A stretch of DNA of 64,000 nt from Solenopsis invicta. Lineage: Eukaryota; Arthropoda; Insecta; Hymenoptera; Formicidae. The first letter of the stretch is position 1; each line of letters begins with the position of its first letter. The stretch lies in contig NC_052671.1 of NCBI RefSeq assembly GCF_016802725.1, forward strand, positions 14,651,231 through 14,715,230. The letters are read 5' to 3'. A program made the position numbers and the translations under genes. The notes beneath the pieces were generated by a model, which worked only from the letters and a program-made list of their open reading frames with translations, did no database searches and was not told the origin of the DNA. Positions 25,626-38,227 of this stretch are shown piece after piece.

Positions 25626-26008
25626 CAGAGAAGAGTTTCTTCAAGTAAAAAAAAAAGATTTGCTTTTGCGGTTATAGAACAATTTTATTTATTAGAATTT
25701 AAAAAATTGGTTTTGCAACGCAAATCTTTTTTAAATGAAAGAAATATATTTTTATAACCGGAACAACTAAATTATTTCTTGCAGTTCTGTCAGTGCTTCC
25801 TTGAATTAAAAAATTATTTGTTTAAATTAAACAAATAATTCAAACAAATAATTTATTTACTTTAAAAAGTTTGAACAATGCCATTTTTGGATCGCAAATA
25901 AATTTTTACTTTTCTAAAAAGCATTTTTCTTCAACTTAAAAATCTAAGTTAAAGAAATGGTTTCATCAATTTAAATTGGGTGCGAAACATTTTTTTCACT
26001 CTTTCTTG
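25626..26008 (-). mobile_element. Dispersed non-autonomous element, copy B
   Basis: Read on the minus strand this matches copy A at 1190-1570 in order and spacing. Shared blocks include TTTTTAAAGTAAATAAATTA, TTTAAACAAATAATTTTTTA and TAATTTAGTTGTT. Both copies close with a CAAGTA/CTCAAAG-type block and a TTCTCTG end. Copy B carries an extra duplication of the ATTTGTTT word. The copies are too diverged for recent movement. Confidence 0.65.
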
Positions 26009-28433
26009 TACGTCCGAATTTGAGGCAGAACAATTCAAAATTGAAAATTCTCCTGGGTCTTGAAATTCCCGATAAGACTACGGAAAATTAAATGATAAAT
26101 ACTGTAGTTTGATTATATTCCAGTACAGAGGTACTGGACTTGGAGGTAAAAGAACTTCTTCTTTCATTTATGTCATCCGTAGGTTCACCGCAGTCTTCTA
26201 GGCAAAACTGTTGCCATTAATGTATGAATTTAACCAAGTATTATAGTCAATAATGTTCGCGGACACGCACGGCAGTCCATTGTGTTTACACGTATTAGAC
26301 GGTCGACGGATGCGTCTAGAGATCGCAGTTCGTGTCAACAACGACCACGACGAGGGCGAGCTCAGTCCTGGATAATTGGATGAGCTCTTAAACACTGCAA
26401 ATTACCCCCGCGGCGACTTACTTATTATACTACGAATCATGTGGGACGACGAGAAGTACGAGGGGGAGTGAGAGAAGGGGGGAGAAAGAGGCGAGACGCG
26501 CACCGTCCGCGACTATACGGTTGGCCGTTTATATTATAATTTCAAGCTACGATTACTTTGCCTTTTGTCTCTCGACAGGCGCACCGTTGCGTTGCGGTCA
26601 AAGCTCAAAAGCTTACTTATTATTTTCGGTCAAAGCCACGCGCGCCCGCACCGCCTAGCCCCACGGTCGACCTTTTTCAAGCTGTCGCCCCGAAGGTTGA
26701 CGGGAGGGGACCGTTTCGCGAAACCGCAAAACCGATCTCGCCAACATCATCCGTCCAAGAATGAGAGATCGCGCAATCGATAACTGTCATGCTATTCATC
26801 CGGCCCTTACAGAGATGAACTCGCTCGGAAATAACGTTCTCGGGCTTCTCTCCGAGCGGAAAGAAGCGTTCAATTTTTGACAAGACTGAGATTCGGCAGT
26901 CCCACTATTCTGGCCAAATGGACAAATGCCTCGTGCTAATGGCCGCAAAGCGCGTAGCTATATCACAGATCGCTGATCTTAGCTTAACCCACGGCGTTGG
27001 GGAGTCCAGATTCCGCCTACGTAGTATTCAATTTGAGTGGAGCGAATTGCAGATTCTCACCGACTGCCCGCGGGCTTATTATCGCACTTTACCGGGTTGA
27101 AACATCGGGCGAAATTGCTTCTCTACCCTGGCCGATCCGCCCGCGTACAATGATTCTAGGACCCGGGCTCTACAACAGGCTGATACGATCTATAGCCGAA
27201 TACTCGGGAGAGTTTAACCAACAAATGTGAAACGCACTGTATTCTTACGTTACAATGATAATTTCACTCTGATTCCAACCGGCGATTACATTATTACACT
27301 CGTAGCCCTTTGCAGCTCGTTTGTCAGGCATAATATTTAATTGGTTACTGCTGATTATCAAAAATATAAGAAATAATCTATATTATTAATGGGCGAAGCC
27401 AAGTTATGGATCATGCGATATTATAAAAACATGAGGTCTCTCGGAGACGTAGAAAGTTAATAACAGAGACTTAATTAAAGTCATCATTTACATAGGGCTT
27501 TTTTGTTTCTTCTTTTTAAACTGACTCGAAGACGTGGAAAGAAGACGAAAGCCAGAAGAGCAGGTCCAAGCGCGATCGAGAGGCCAAAGACGATGAATCG
27601 GCATTAATTGATCGCTCGCGAGGTACGACGAAACGATCGGCGGACCCCGTAGGGTGACTGGGGGGGAGGGGGGACAACAGAGGGGAGATGCCAAGCGGGG
27701 GATGGGTGCCAGGAGGTGCGACGGGAAAGGCGGAGGGGGAGGGGAGGGTTATTAAAAATGCCCTGAAATATCCGGCGGATTAAATCGTCTCATTTGCATA
27801 AGATACGGTCACCGTAAACGCGAATTTATGGATATGCGAACGTATAGATTCGAGACCGAACGGGATAACTGCTAATAAAGGCTCATCCTGGCAGCAAATA
27901 ATGAGGGGGTCCCCTGGGTGGCGTGGCGCCACGATATCCGACTAAATATCTCGCATGAGCTTATACCGTACGCTACATTATTGCCGCGAGATACGTTGTA
28001 AACATTCTTTACTCGATTCGCGTTTCCCCTATCCCCTGCCCGCGCCAGCTCCGCGCGACGGCGACGCGGTTCATTTCCTCTTTCGCTCGGTCTTTCCTTC
28101 GACTTACGACACTGCGCGAATCGAGATATTCCCCAGCTTTTTCCATATGCAATAAAATGGTGGAAGTTACGGCCCGCGGTGCCTCGTGATCAATAAACGT
28201 TAATTCATACAACCCGATATTACGATCGAATTTATGCATTGCGACTAATAGCAGTAATATATTCCGATGACCCTTCTAGTGGCTCCTCACTTTGCCTTGG
28301 CTGCACGAAATGCTCTATATAGCATCAAGTGTTGAAGGACTTTCTTACTTTTCTACGGAGACACGGAGTAATAGAAGCTGCTGAAGTAACTGCTAAAAAA
28401 TTGTGAACTCTTTTCTCTTAAAATCTATTGGTA
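26009..28433. other. Non-coding region with G-rich tract
   Basis: GC-balanced, CpG-rich sequence with short overlapping frames and no recognised domain. A G-rich tract at 27658-27750 contains many G3-G7 runs and may form G-quadruplex structures. 27760-27870 is an ATTA/ATTTGCATA-containing stretch of enhancer-like composition, which is inference only. Confidence 0.45.
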
Positions 28434-28623
28434 CACTAAAAAAAGAGAAACGTTTTTTATGTTCAAATAAACATATTTATTTTATCTTCATTTCCTTAAT
28501 TAAAAAAAATGTTTCTTAAATTGGAAAATAAATTATTTTATACTATTTATACCAGTTTATATTTATTTAAATCAAGGAAATCATGTTAAAATATGTTTAT
28601 TTGAACATGAACTTTTTCCACTG
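28434..28623. mobile_element. 190-bp MITE flanked by TA
   Basis: The left end begins CACTAAAAAAAGAGAAACG. The right end, on the other strand, begins CAGTGGAAAAAGTTC. Both arms share ATGTTCAAATAAACATATTT, followed by further TTCCTT-AATT matches. Each end abuts a TA dinucleotide (28432-28433 and 28624-28625), consistent with a Tc1/mariner-type target site. No coding capacity. Confidence 0.75.
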
Positions 28624-30329
28624 TAATATATCAAATTCGCGTTTAACCATTCTTGATCAAGTTGAGCGAATTAATTCTTCAAAGTGTTCCTGTTTACGAG
28701 CGTCAAAAGTCCTATACTCTTGAAAATAATATTAAAAGAAAAATGCTTAACGATGCTGTTAGCGAATTCATTGGCGACGAGTCCAAACATGTTCATCTAC
28801 GTGGTATGAGATATTAAAATGTTATTGGAGAACGTTCCGCGTTGCTGTACCGTCCGCAACGCATGTACCGTTCAAGTAATAGACCGAAGCACGCAAAGAG
28901 AGAGTGAGAGAGTGCTAACAGAAATGCTAACAACGCGGCATGTCACCCGCGCATCAAGTGCCAACGAGAGATTCCTGATAGCGAGTGCGGCCATATCTTC
29001 CGTTAATACGACCGACTCGCGAACGTGCCTACGTTGCGACAGAGAACCGTAAGCGCGACTGACGTCGATAACAGTCCTATACTTAACAAAGTTTTCGCGT
29101 TTTCTGGAGGAGAGATACCGTAAATTATCCGCTTGTTTACCGGGACCATTAGAATTTTATTCTACCGCCGTCACATCGAAAACAGCCAATGATACTGCCG
29201 ACTAACGTTTAAAATTTTACACTACGAATTGAAGATAGCTAGAGTAATTTGTAATCAATTATTGAGTAATCTGAAAACGTTATGTGAAGAAAAAGGGTAT
29301 GTTGTTATGCAATAAATTTGTTGACACGCGGTAATGCGGTTAATTCCAATGTAAATTGACGTGTTTATGGGACGATTTTATTTCCAGCGCTGCGGATTGA
29401 CTTTTTTATGCCGTATTGACTTTTTCCTCAGATGCAACTACTTTTCGATAAACTCCGAAATTATTTTCCTTCTCATATTAAACGATATTAATTATTGGCC
29501 GACGAGAAAATAGTTGTGGAAGACCCGAGACAATAAACCTAATAAATTTATTCATGAACCTCATTTAAATGAAAATAAAAACCGATACGAGGGAGAATTC
29601 GCTTAGCGAAGGCGATGTGTCTTTTGGAATATTACTTTCGGGATAATAATACGAATAAAGGCGGACAACCTGTGAAAATTGGCCCGGGACATAAACCGCG
29701 ATTATATTCCGCGGAACACCGTAGACCGTACTGCGTCCCAAAATCAAGAAATATTCCCGTAGGCCTCATCCAATCGCCCGCACCGCGAAAGTCGGTAAAA
29801 ATAAATGTCGCCAGCCACACGTGTGCGCGATGGTGCGGCGATAAATTAATCCGACACATCGTCGACCGCGTTCCTCAGCCGTGGTAACACCGAATCCGTG
29901 GCCTTTCTCCCCTGCACCACTTATCCTTGATTTATTGAAATTATATCTCGGCACGCGAAAAAAACGTTTTCCGTGCGTTACGTTTATACGGTTTCCCCCT
30001 CCTCTTACGAATCCGTGAACAATTATTTTTTATATCCCCGCGACTAGCTGTATCAGCGTCTAAAGATATTAATGTCTTTATCAAAAAAGCAAATTATAGT
30101 CGACATATATATATTATACATCGGCGATGCTATCTAAATAATAAAAATGTATATGTCACATCTCGCAATATGAACAAAATTTTAAAATATTCAATGTCCT
30201 ATTATTTATATACCCACACCGCACGTATTACCTAGAGATATTCATGAGACGTCTGTGTGTTTTAAGGATGTCCTTGGGACATCCTTTGAATAAAGCGTTC
30301 TGTATAAGTGTTTGAGTATCTATTATATA
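28624..30329. other. Non-coding region
   Basis: Mixed composition, with frames of up to 90 codons overlapping on both strands around 29615-29954. I see no domain, exon or repeat. Confidence 0.5.
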
Positions 30330-30890
30330 TAAAAATTGAACATAATTCTAATTTTCGTATTTAAATGTTATTAAATTTTGCTCTTGATTCTCATATAAAA
30401 TTGTATTTCGCAGTACTTACATGCAAATTTGATGCGGAAGTAGCACACATTACGAATTAAATCACGTTTTTTATTTATACTAATAAGACTTTAATAAATC
30501 GTGCAAAAGTTCAGTTGAATGTACTTACCCATTTAAAAGTTATTTACCTAAATCTGCAGCCAAATAGAGAGTCATTTTTACTGCTTCAAATTTTTCATTA
30601 TTTTCTTCTTTGTCGTCTTAAAATTTTAATATTTTCGACTAAAATTTTATGTCGTCGATTGAGAAATAAAAAGAATAAAAGGATTAAACGGAAATAAATC
30701 GTGGGCAAAGATTTGGTTTACGTGTTATCTACGATTTATTTTGAAAAGGTAAACTTATTACAATTCTCAACAATAATTAACGTTTTAAATTAAAAATAGC
30801 GATGAAGAAAGAATAAATTTAAGATGCCTGCAGTTTTTAAATTTCGACAACTTTTAGCTGGTATTGTAGAGCCAAAATATTTTTAAGTAG
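30330..30890 (+). repeat. Ancient dispersed repeat, copy 1
   Basis: Aligns by eye with 40915-41355 in the same orientation. Shared blocks in order are ACTTTAATAAAT, GTGCAAAAGTT, TTTAAAAGTTA-TTACCTAAA, TTTCTTCTTT and CTGCAGTTTTTAAATTT-GACAAC. Copies are heavily diverged. It could be an old transposon or the remains of a segmental duplication. No coding capacity seen. Confidence 0.6.
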
Positions 30891-32368
30891 TATCTTACGC
30901 ATACGTCATTATTGTTAACCTCTGGACCTTCGGAAAGTCTAAATATAGACGCTATGAAATTTTCTAAGGGAATTACAATAGATCCAATGCCGGCATTCTA
31001 AAGGTTAACGTATAAACACTTTGCCCAGCTTAATTTGAATTGTAACAGAGTTGCACACGTGAGCTGCTCGTATAATAATGATGCAATATTAATATGAGAC
31101 GGTTAAGATAATTTACGCACCGCCTTGACTCGAAAGTATATAAGATAATGTAAAATGCATGCTGCATTATTGGCATGCCAATGTAGTGGTGTGTAAACCC
31201 CCAATGAGATACAAATAGTACAGCCCAGCGGAATTAATAGGCAGTAGCGTCTCGTTAATATCCAAGCTCGTCCATTCCGCAGTGGCTACTCCAACTCGGG
31301 GTTATATACAGCCTCGTAGTCGCGGTCCAATCTACGAAGAAAATGTTACTTCTGCGGTGGGTAGGCATACGCGCTGCACACGCGCGTTCACGATCGAACT
31401 GGTTTATCGATAAAGGTGTATCTTAGCCTCGAAACTTTACACGGCATCACTAGCTAATAAAACGACTAAATGAATAAGAAAGCAGATCCGAGGAATATAC
31501 AAGTTGTTCCAGAGCGCTAGAAATATATTATTTTACTGACTCCGCTATATATACGACAAATTGAAAGTTTTTCTTTATTTTTACATATACACATTTTTAC
31601 TTACTCAATTAAACTACATCTTCTTTTTTCTATCTTTTGTAAAAGAAATATAATTTGTATATTACGCAATGCCACAAGTGTATATAAAAAAATACGATTA
31701 AGATAAACAAGATAAACCTGGCTAAGAGATTGTTCGAATTTGGTGAGAATAAAATAATGAATTGATGAAGCTAATAAGTGAAATAAGAGACAGATATTGA
31801 TCTCTTTATGTTTCAATTTGAATGTAACTGTCAATGTAACATTATTCAGCGGACGTAGCGGAGAAAGCTCCGATACGTCGGCGCTGGTTGTATAAATACG
31901 TCGAGCACTTAGACGGGGCACTTTGACCACGTCGACGCTTCCGTTCAGCAGCTGCCAGGCCCTTCCTGTTTCTCGTTTCCGCCGCATTGACGCTCTCCAG
32001 ATCGAGATAATCGAAGCTCGTACAGACCGTCGCTTATTCGAACGAACGTATCTGCCGTGTTGGGGGTGGCTCGGGGGTGGATCGCCGGGGAGAATACTGT
32101 TGTATCTTGGCGCTATTAGCGCGAACAATACCGGAACCAGTCTGGGATGTATCCTGTCCTTAACGCCTCTCGCTCCCTCTCTGTCACCCGTATTCGCTTG
32201 ACACCCTCTGTTTCCCCCTTCTCCCGCGGCGTCTCTCATTTCTGTCCTTTCCTTGCGCCCTTCTCGCACCACCGAAGAGCCTCGAGTGCCCGATGCTTTT
32301 TCTTGCGGGCAATTTATCAAGGCTCTCCGATGTTTTTGTATCTGTCAAAGTATGGCGTATTGTATACC

Positions 32369-32428
32369 TATATATAAAACTATACACACAGCTGCGCGCG
32401 CGCGCGCGCGTGTATAGTTTTATATATA
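32369..32428. repeat. Perfect 19-bp-arm hairpin with (CG)n loop
   Basis: The left arm TATATATAAAACTATACAC (32369-32387) and its exact reverse complement (32410-32428) bracket a 22-base loop that is mostly alternating CG. The sequence could extrude as a cruciform, and the loop has Z-DNA potential. Confidence 0.9.
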
Positions 32429-34337
32429 CCTGACCATCGAATACGCTGTCGTGGTGAAGTGCAGTCACGGCGAGAAAAGAAGCTTCCAGCGCAATTCTTC
32501 GTTCTTGCGAAGAATTACGGACGATTCGGACGCAACTGTCAACTGAGAGGACGTCGCGAAAACAGATTTGATACATCGTTGCCTGTCGCGAATCAATATC
32601 ATTATTATCTGCTCGAATGTCTTGTCTGCCCGGTCAATGTCTGATTTTCAAGATCAAATCAATTAACCGTAGTGAGAAAACGATTCCTGAATATTATTCA
32701 GTTATTCAAATTTGTTAATGAGAAGCTGTAAACAACAGTCAATCAACATTCAATTAAAACTGATCACGTATGCGAAAAAATTTGAACGTTCGCCGAGCTC
32801 CAGTTCTTAGTGAGAAAGTGTTCAATGAAAATTGGTTCTCTGCTCGAGGATTCGACAGCGTTATTGATATGCGACTGGTGGGCGTCACCGACAGGGAGCA
32901 GCTTCCTCGAAGTAATTTATATATTTTCTTTCGGCCGATATTTGTCATCAAAGAGTGGCCATTAGTAGAAGAGCGAAGCAAAAGAAAGGCCTCTGGGAGA
33001 CACAGCAGGAGGCATTAGACCGTAGCTCCCATTAGCTCGACTTGGTTTTTCTCCCGAAAGGAAATTAATGGGCGATCTCTGCTCGAATCCTACCACCGAT
33101 AGAACTGAGTCGAACTGCGTTCTCGTTATAGCTCTCCGTATCTCATGCGAGCGTGATCCAACTGTAATTAAATATTAATTTCTAATTTTCCTTGATATCT
33201 CGCATTCTAATTCAATTACGGCAGGTGACTGCCAGAATAAAAAAAAAAGAAACGTAATCCCGCTGGACCTGACTGTCTATTAATTCAAGATAGCCCACGC
33301 GTCCTGTCACTGGACGATCAATCATAACGCGAAAAGAGACGTCACGATACAAACGTCGTATCTAAGCGCTGTGCTTCTCGAAGCTATAGGGAGTCAGTCG
33401 GTTGTTCGCACTCGCAGTTGGGAACCACGTGAGTGGCACGTGACTTAAGAGGATGTAGCAATTATATCTCCACTTCATCCTCTCCTCAACCTTCACTCTG
33501 CGCCACCTCCGCGACCAGCATTGCCTCCTCCTACCCGGTCTTCGGCTTCATCCTCCTTCAACACCTTACCCCCTCACTCCTTCCACTCGGATGCGGGGAC
33601 CGTCTTCGTAGCGCAACAATTAACGTAGCTTCGTGATATCAAAAATGGCCCTTCTCCGAATCCAAAAACCGGCGGCTGCCCATCAAAGGCGGCCGCAATA
33701 AATTCTTATTGCCGGGGATCGGAGTATTTACGATTCCTTGAACACCGGCACGCTTCTTTTTTTCTCTTTTTTCTCTTCAATCGCTTCTTTCCTTCCATTT
33801 TTCTATCGATTATTGGGACGCTCTTCCAACGTTACTTTTCTCTTTTCACCGGCACTCAAAGCGAACGCTGGATCGAATCCAGCGTTTCGGACGGCTATTA
33901 AATTCTCCGTACTAATTGACGGAAACATTTGACCGAAATTTCGTCGAGATAATACTTACGGAATCATAAAAGATTGATAGAGAGACAGACACCGGCGTTC
34001 CCCTATCTTTTACGGCGCAATCGTCGGAGGTAATAGATGAACGCGCGCGCCATGCATATTTAGCCAAACTCGTTCGGACAACGTGGAGGAAATGAGATAA
34101 GAGAAAGCGGAATTATACGAGGCAGGTGTAGGTGGTCCCCGCGGCCATTCCCCCGGGAACGCATTTGCGGGCCGTTTGGGCCGCCCCGGATCGAGGCCTG
34201 ATCTCCCGAGCCTTGCACTTATACGGTAGCCGAACGACCCCAGGAAATCTAATTGTCGGTCTTCGAGCAAATTGCAAAAATAAACACGTCCGCGGATGGC
34301 GGTAAGCGGGGATGAAGGGGTTACGCTAGGTAGAAAA

Positions 34338-34373
34338 GGGCTGCGGGAGGGGAAGGGGGGAGGGCGAGGGGGG
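34338..34373 (+). other. G-quadruplex motif
   Basis: G runs of 3, 3, 4, 6, 3 and 6 separated by loops of 1-4 bases. A strong G4 pattern in a purine-rich tract. Confidence 0.65.
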
Positions 34374-35333
34374 AACGCTGAATCGAGAACCAACCAGCGG
34401 TCGCCGGAAGTCTCTTCCTTTTTTCTGTCTCCATCTCCGTCCCTTCCTCTTGCGATCTCCCTTCGATTCTCTTCCACGGGGAATGGAAATACTAATTTTG
34501 CGGAATACAGTGGCTGGACTGCGGTGAGCGCCCATTGGAAGACGGTGGTGTGGGTCGTGATTACCTGAGGATAATTATAGTCGACGTGCGCGCGGCTTAT
34601 AGAAGAGGGTGGTGGGGCCCCTGGTATGTACCACGTCCGCGCGATGTGCGTTTACGTGTGCGTGCGGGTATCACGTGCCTGATGGAGGTCCAAGTAAAGT
34701 CGTTTTTGTAAAAGCGTCACTTTCGCGAGAGTCCTTCTGCACGACTCCCTTCTCCGCCAGTCTTCCGGGGAGTAATACAATCTCATAGATTCATTGTATT
34801 ATCGTAATTCCACGTAAATTATATTGGTAAACGTTATTATACGTATTACAAAAAAAAGTATTACGTAGACGATTATATATTCTTTCTTATTACGAGGATT
34901 ACATCATCAATTATCCTTTTGTTTTGCCATTGTAAAATTAATACATAAAACACGCTTATTGTTCTTTGACATTTCACGGTCACCGGATTAACATTGACGA
35001 TATACGTTTCGGCAAGATCTCTTTTCGTACGCGAGCAGGCGGCGAAGCTGCGCCGAAAGGAGACCATCGACAAAAGGCAGAAAAGGGAGTAAGCGACGAC
35101 GAAGAGCAGCCGCGAGGCGAACGGAGAGGACGAATGCGAAGAGGGTCATGAACTTGCGCACTTCGAGCGGTTGAGAGAATTCGTGTCTTTGTCTCTTCGA
35201 TGAAGGGCGCCGCGGTAGAGATCTCTCGGGGTATATATGTGCGCGGTTTGAGGTGGAGGCACTAAATCAAGGCCCCGCATGCTTTGGATGGCGTCTAACA
35301 AATGAGCCAATGACAACCAGCCCGGCCTGGCTG

Positions 35334-35372
35334 CGCTCTCTCTCTTTCTCTCTCTCTCTCTCTTTCTCTCTC
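35334..35372. repeat. (CT)n microsatellite
   Basis: About 39 bp of CT dinucleotides with TTT interruptions. Confidence 0.9.
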
Positions 35373-36238
35373 CACTGCCTCTCCGTGCCCCTTTCGCTCC
35401 ACCGTGTTCTCTCTCGCTCCCGCGGGAACAAAACGATAATATATTCGAGCGCGCGAGAGAGCACAGACGGGATCCGGACGGATCGAGCGGATACTATATA
35501 TGCTGTTTCGAGGTCCACGTGGTGGAAGGATGATCGAGGCTGAAGCAGGCGAAATAAGACGGAGGAAGACGGCGTAGGATCGTGGCTGCGGCTGATGGTA
35601 GCGGGGCGGGCGGGATGAAGCCTTTTACACGTCACCGAGAACTAATACCCCGACGCACGCTAATGACGGCCAATAATTTAAAATATGAATTTGTATAAAT
35701 CACCGGTAATCGTTAATTTCTCGGAATGTTAGATCGGCCCGGTCCATCACGCAGCGGCACGGCGGTGCAGGGCGACGGCGGTCGCTGCGTCTTTGAGGTC
35801 CTCACGGAGGTCATTTATGCCGGGGCCTCAGATTAATTGGATTAATTAGGCATTACTGTGCCCCAGGGCACGCCGGTGCATTAGTCGGCAACAGAGAGAA
35901 CGGAGTCCTCTCGAACGAGGTACCCGACGAAGGTCTCCCCGCGACCTTCGATGGGGGATCACCCCGGAGGATTCGCGGGATCTTTGATTTAGATCGACCT
36001 GCTTGGGCGACCTTCTCGATTCTCGGAAGCTATCTGTCTTCATCGTTCAATGAGCTTCGTGTCTATGGTTTTTTGCGCGATTTCATCAACCTATTTCCTG
36101 GCAAATGAGAGAAACTGTAGAATTCGTGAAAAATTTCGGCGCGGTGTATTGAAAAGTGAAAAGAGACGATACGCGCCGTTGCCGTTCACGATAATCGCGC
36201 AATACGATCGCACGAGGGACGTAAATGCGCAACGACCT

Positions 36239-36368
36239 TAATAGCAACATGATGTCGAACGAATATTGTGATATTTCACAAATATACGCACGATATCACG
36301 ATAATGTACGAATGTCCGTACGAAATCTAGAATATTCTAGAATATTCGTACGATATCTTGTGCTATTA
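36239..36368 (-). mobile_element. 130-bp MITE, copy 2, with heat-shock-element arm
   Basis: Reverse-oriented copy of the element at 22899-23026. The ends are TAATAGCAACATGATGTCGA on the left and, read on the other strand, TAATAGCACAAGATATCGTA on the right. Borders read CT-TAATAG and CTATTA-AG, so TA or TTAA may be the target site. The HSE-like arm is intact at 36330-36347. Confidence 0.85.
36330..36347. promoter_or_regulatory. Perfect four-module heat-shock element, second copy
   Basis: GAATATTCTAGAATATTC, identical to the array at 22919, is retained although other bases of the two MITE copies differ. It matches the alternating nGAAn/nTTCn HSF site. Confidence 0.5.
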
Positions 36369-38227
36369 AGAGAGATATGCAAAAAAAAAATTGGCATTAA
36401 GAGATTAAAATGGGAAATAATCCATGTACAATAGTCAGGCGCGAAATCGAAAGCTCGTGTTGACCTCGCGCTGATCCTGAAGCGTTGTTCGTCCGTATCG
36501 CCAGCGTCGTACGACACAAACGATCGTCGAACCGTCGTCGGGAGGAGAACAGCGCAAGCGGAGACCTTTTTCTGTTGCATGGTCAAAAGTCATTACCGAG
36601 CAACGAAATTTGACATGGTTTTTACTCTTGTTGCGCGAGAGCGCGTGAGCGTTCGCCTATAATTATTTCCACATCTATCACTCCGGTCCGGCAATGGCCG
36701 GCGCGGCTGCGGCTCGAAGATTGAAGATCGGCTCGCTTGAAAAAAATGAGACGCGAAACCGGGGCCTCTTTCGAGCAATAGCACTGCCGGTGGGGAGAGA
36801 AGAAGAAGAAGGGACCCCTCGTCTATATGTGCCCCGTCGTCGACTGAATGCCAGTCGGTTTCCTCTTGTTCGACGACGGCGACGCACGAAAGGCTTCGAT
36901 GACGTATGGTTCGTAGAAGAAGGAGAAATAAAGAGGGCGAGGTGAAGAGATGGAGAAACGTACCTGAGATTGTCCTCGGGTTAGGAAAAAAAAAATGTCA
37001 TTGTACCTGGAGGAACGAGCAGTCATTTGGTCTGAACGGCTTGACGCTGGCTGATTCTCAGTGCTCACTACCGATCCATTGATGAACACTCGAGAGCCAT
37101 TAACGATTTGGCCTCGAGCGCGTCTCGTGATGCTCGTATAGCATTTCCGTGCAAAGGAGACTATATACGCCCGCTCGACAAAGGCGATAGCGTTAATAAT
37201 AACTGCGTATGATTTCGGACATGGTCGTCGACATGGTAACGCGTCAATTCATATTCCAAAGAATAATTCATAAGGACGATTATTTACACACTCCGACACG
37301 CGTCTGATATAATTTTCTAATCGCGTGCATATCTCGTCGCGTCCTTACCAGATCGCGGTCAAGATATAAGTAACGCTCGCGTTTCGCTCTTTTCGATAAA
37401 CGATCAGTCGCGCGCGGCAGCACGGCGATGGAGTTCATCCAGATCCCTTCGCCGTTTCTGTGAGGTCCACATGTGTGGGTACACCTATCTATAGTCGGCC
37501 GCTCGCTCTGACGTATTTCCGAGGCTTGGCGAGCGGCCACCATTATGCACATGATAATTAGAATGCGTTGGCGCGTGTCTCTATATATCCGCGCGTGCTG
37601 CACGCGTGCTGTGAGTTAGAATACCAGCTTTGCCGTTTACCGACTGCCCTTTCATTGGATCAGTCGCGCTGCTCTCTTTCAACGAGCCACTCGCTACATT
37701 GCTTGTACACACCGCGTTCAGGCCGCGCAGCGAGGCTTCTTTCTCTCTGATCCGCAACTACGGCTTGCGCGTCCTCCGCCAGTGCACGTCCGAGCTTCGA
37801 ATAAATTAGTCGAGTCAACTCCGCGCATCAAAAACGAAGCCGTAACTGTCCCAGGAGCCGCGCAGCGATATGGCTCGCAACGAGGAGAAACGCGAAGAGA
37901 TTCGCGGACCACGTCCGCGCGCACCAAAGAGGCCAATAAAATTGGGAATCTGTCGTGTCTTGCATCGCATCGGAAGCACATCGCGGCGCGACATGTATAA
38001 AAATCTCGCGGCGTCATGGAGAATTTATTTTTAACGCAGGAACGTTTTATGTACTGCGATGAATATTTTATTAAAACCTTGCGATTTTTTATAATCAACA
38101 AATGCAGAAGTTGAAAATAAACACCACGAATTTACGGTGCACTTTAACGAGATTAACTTTAAAATTCAACTTATTGCTAAAATTTCAGCTTATTGCGCGG
38201 GTCACCTATTTAATGGCCAAAATAGCT
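36369..38227. other. Non-coding, CpG-rich stretch
   Basis: Overlapping Arg-rich frames on both strands (60-127 codons) and no recognisable domain. No gene or repeat is supported. Confidence 0.5.

Larger units (their letters stand above)
30891..36238. other. Non-coding region with several CpG-rich islands
   Basis: Includes the hairpin at 32.37 kb, CT repeats and a G4 motif. The longest frame, 239 codons at 31601-32320 (minus), joins CpG-rich Arg/Gly-rich coding with an AT-rich Leu/Ile/Phe tail and has no domain. I treat it as chance. 35630-36040 is a GC-balanced ATTA-containing stretch. No gene is supported. Confidence 0.45.

Noticed and set aside
31601..32320. 239-codon open frame on the minus strand
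   Set aside because: It joins a CpG-rich Arg/Gly-rich half to an AT-rich Leu/Ile/Phe half across a composition boundary. No domain is seen, and it overlaps frames on the plus strand.
33863..33895. GCTGGATCGAATCCAGC resembling a B box
   Set aside because: It is a simple palindrome without an upstream A box at tRNA spacing.
34010..34477. 155-codon open frame on the minus strand
   Set aside because: The Pro/Arg-rich product comes from G-rich/C-rich low-complexity DNA, and the opposite strand is equally open.
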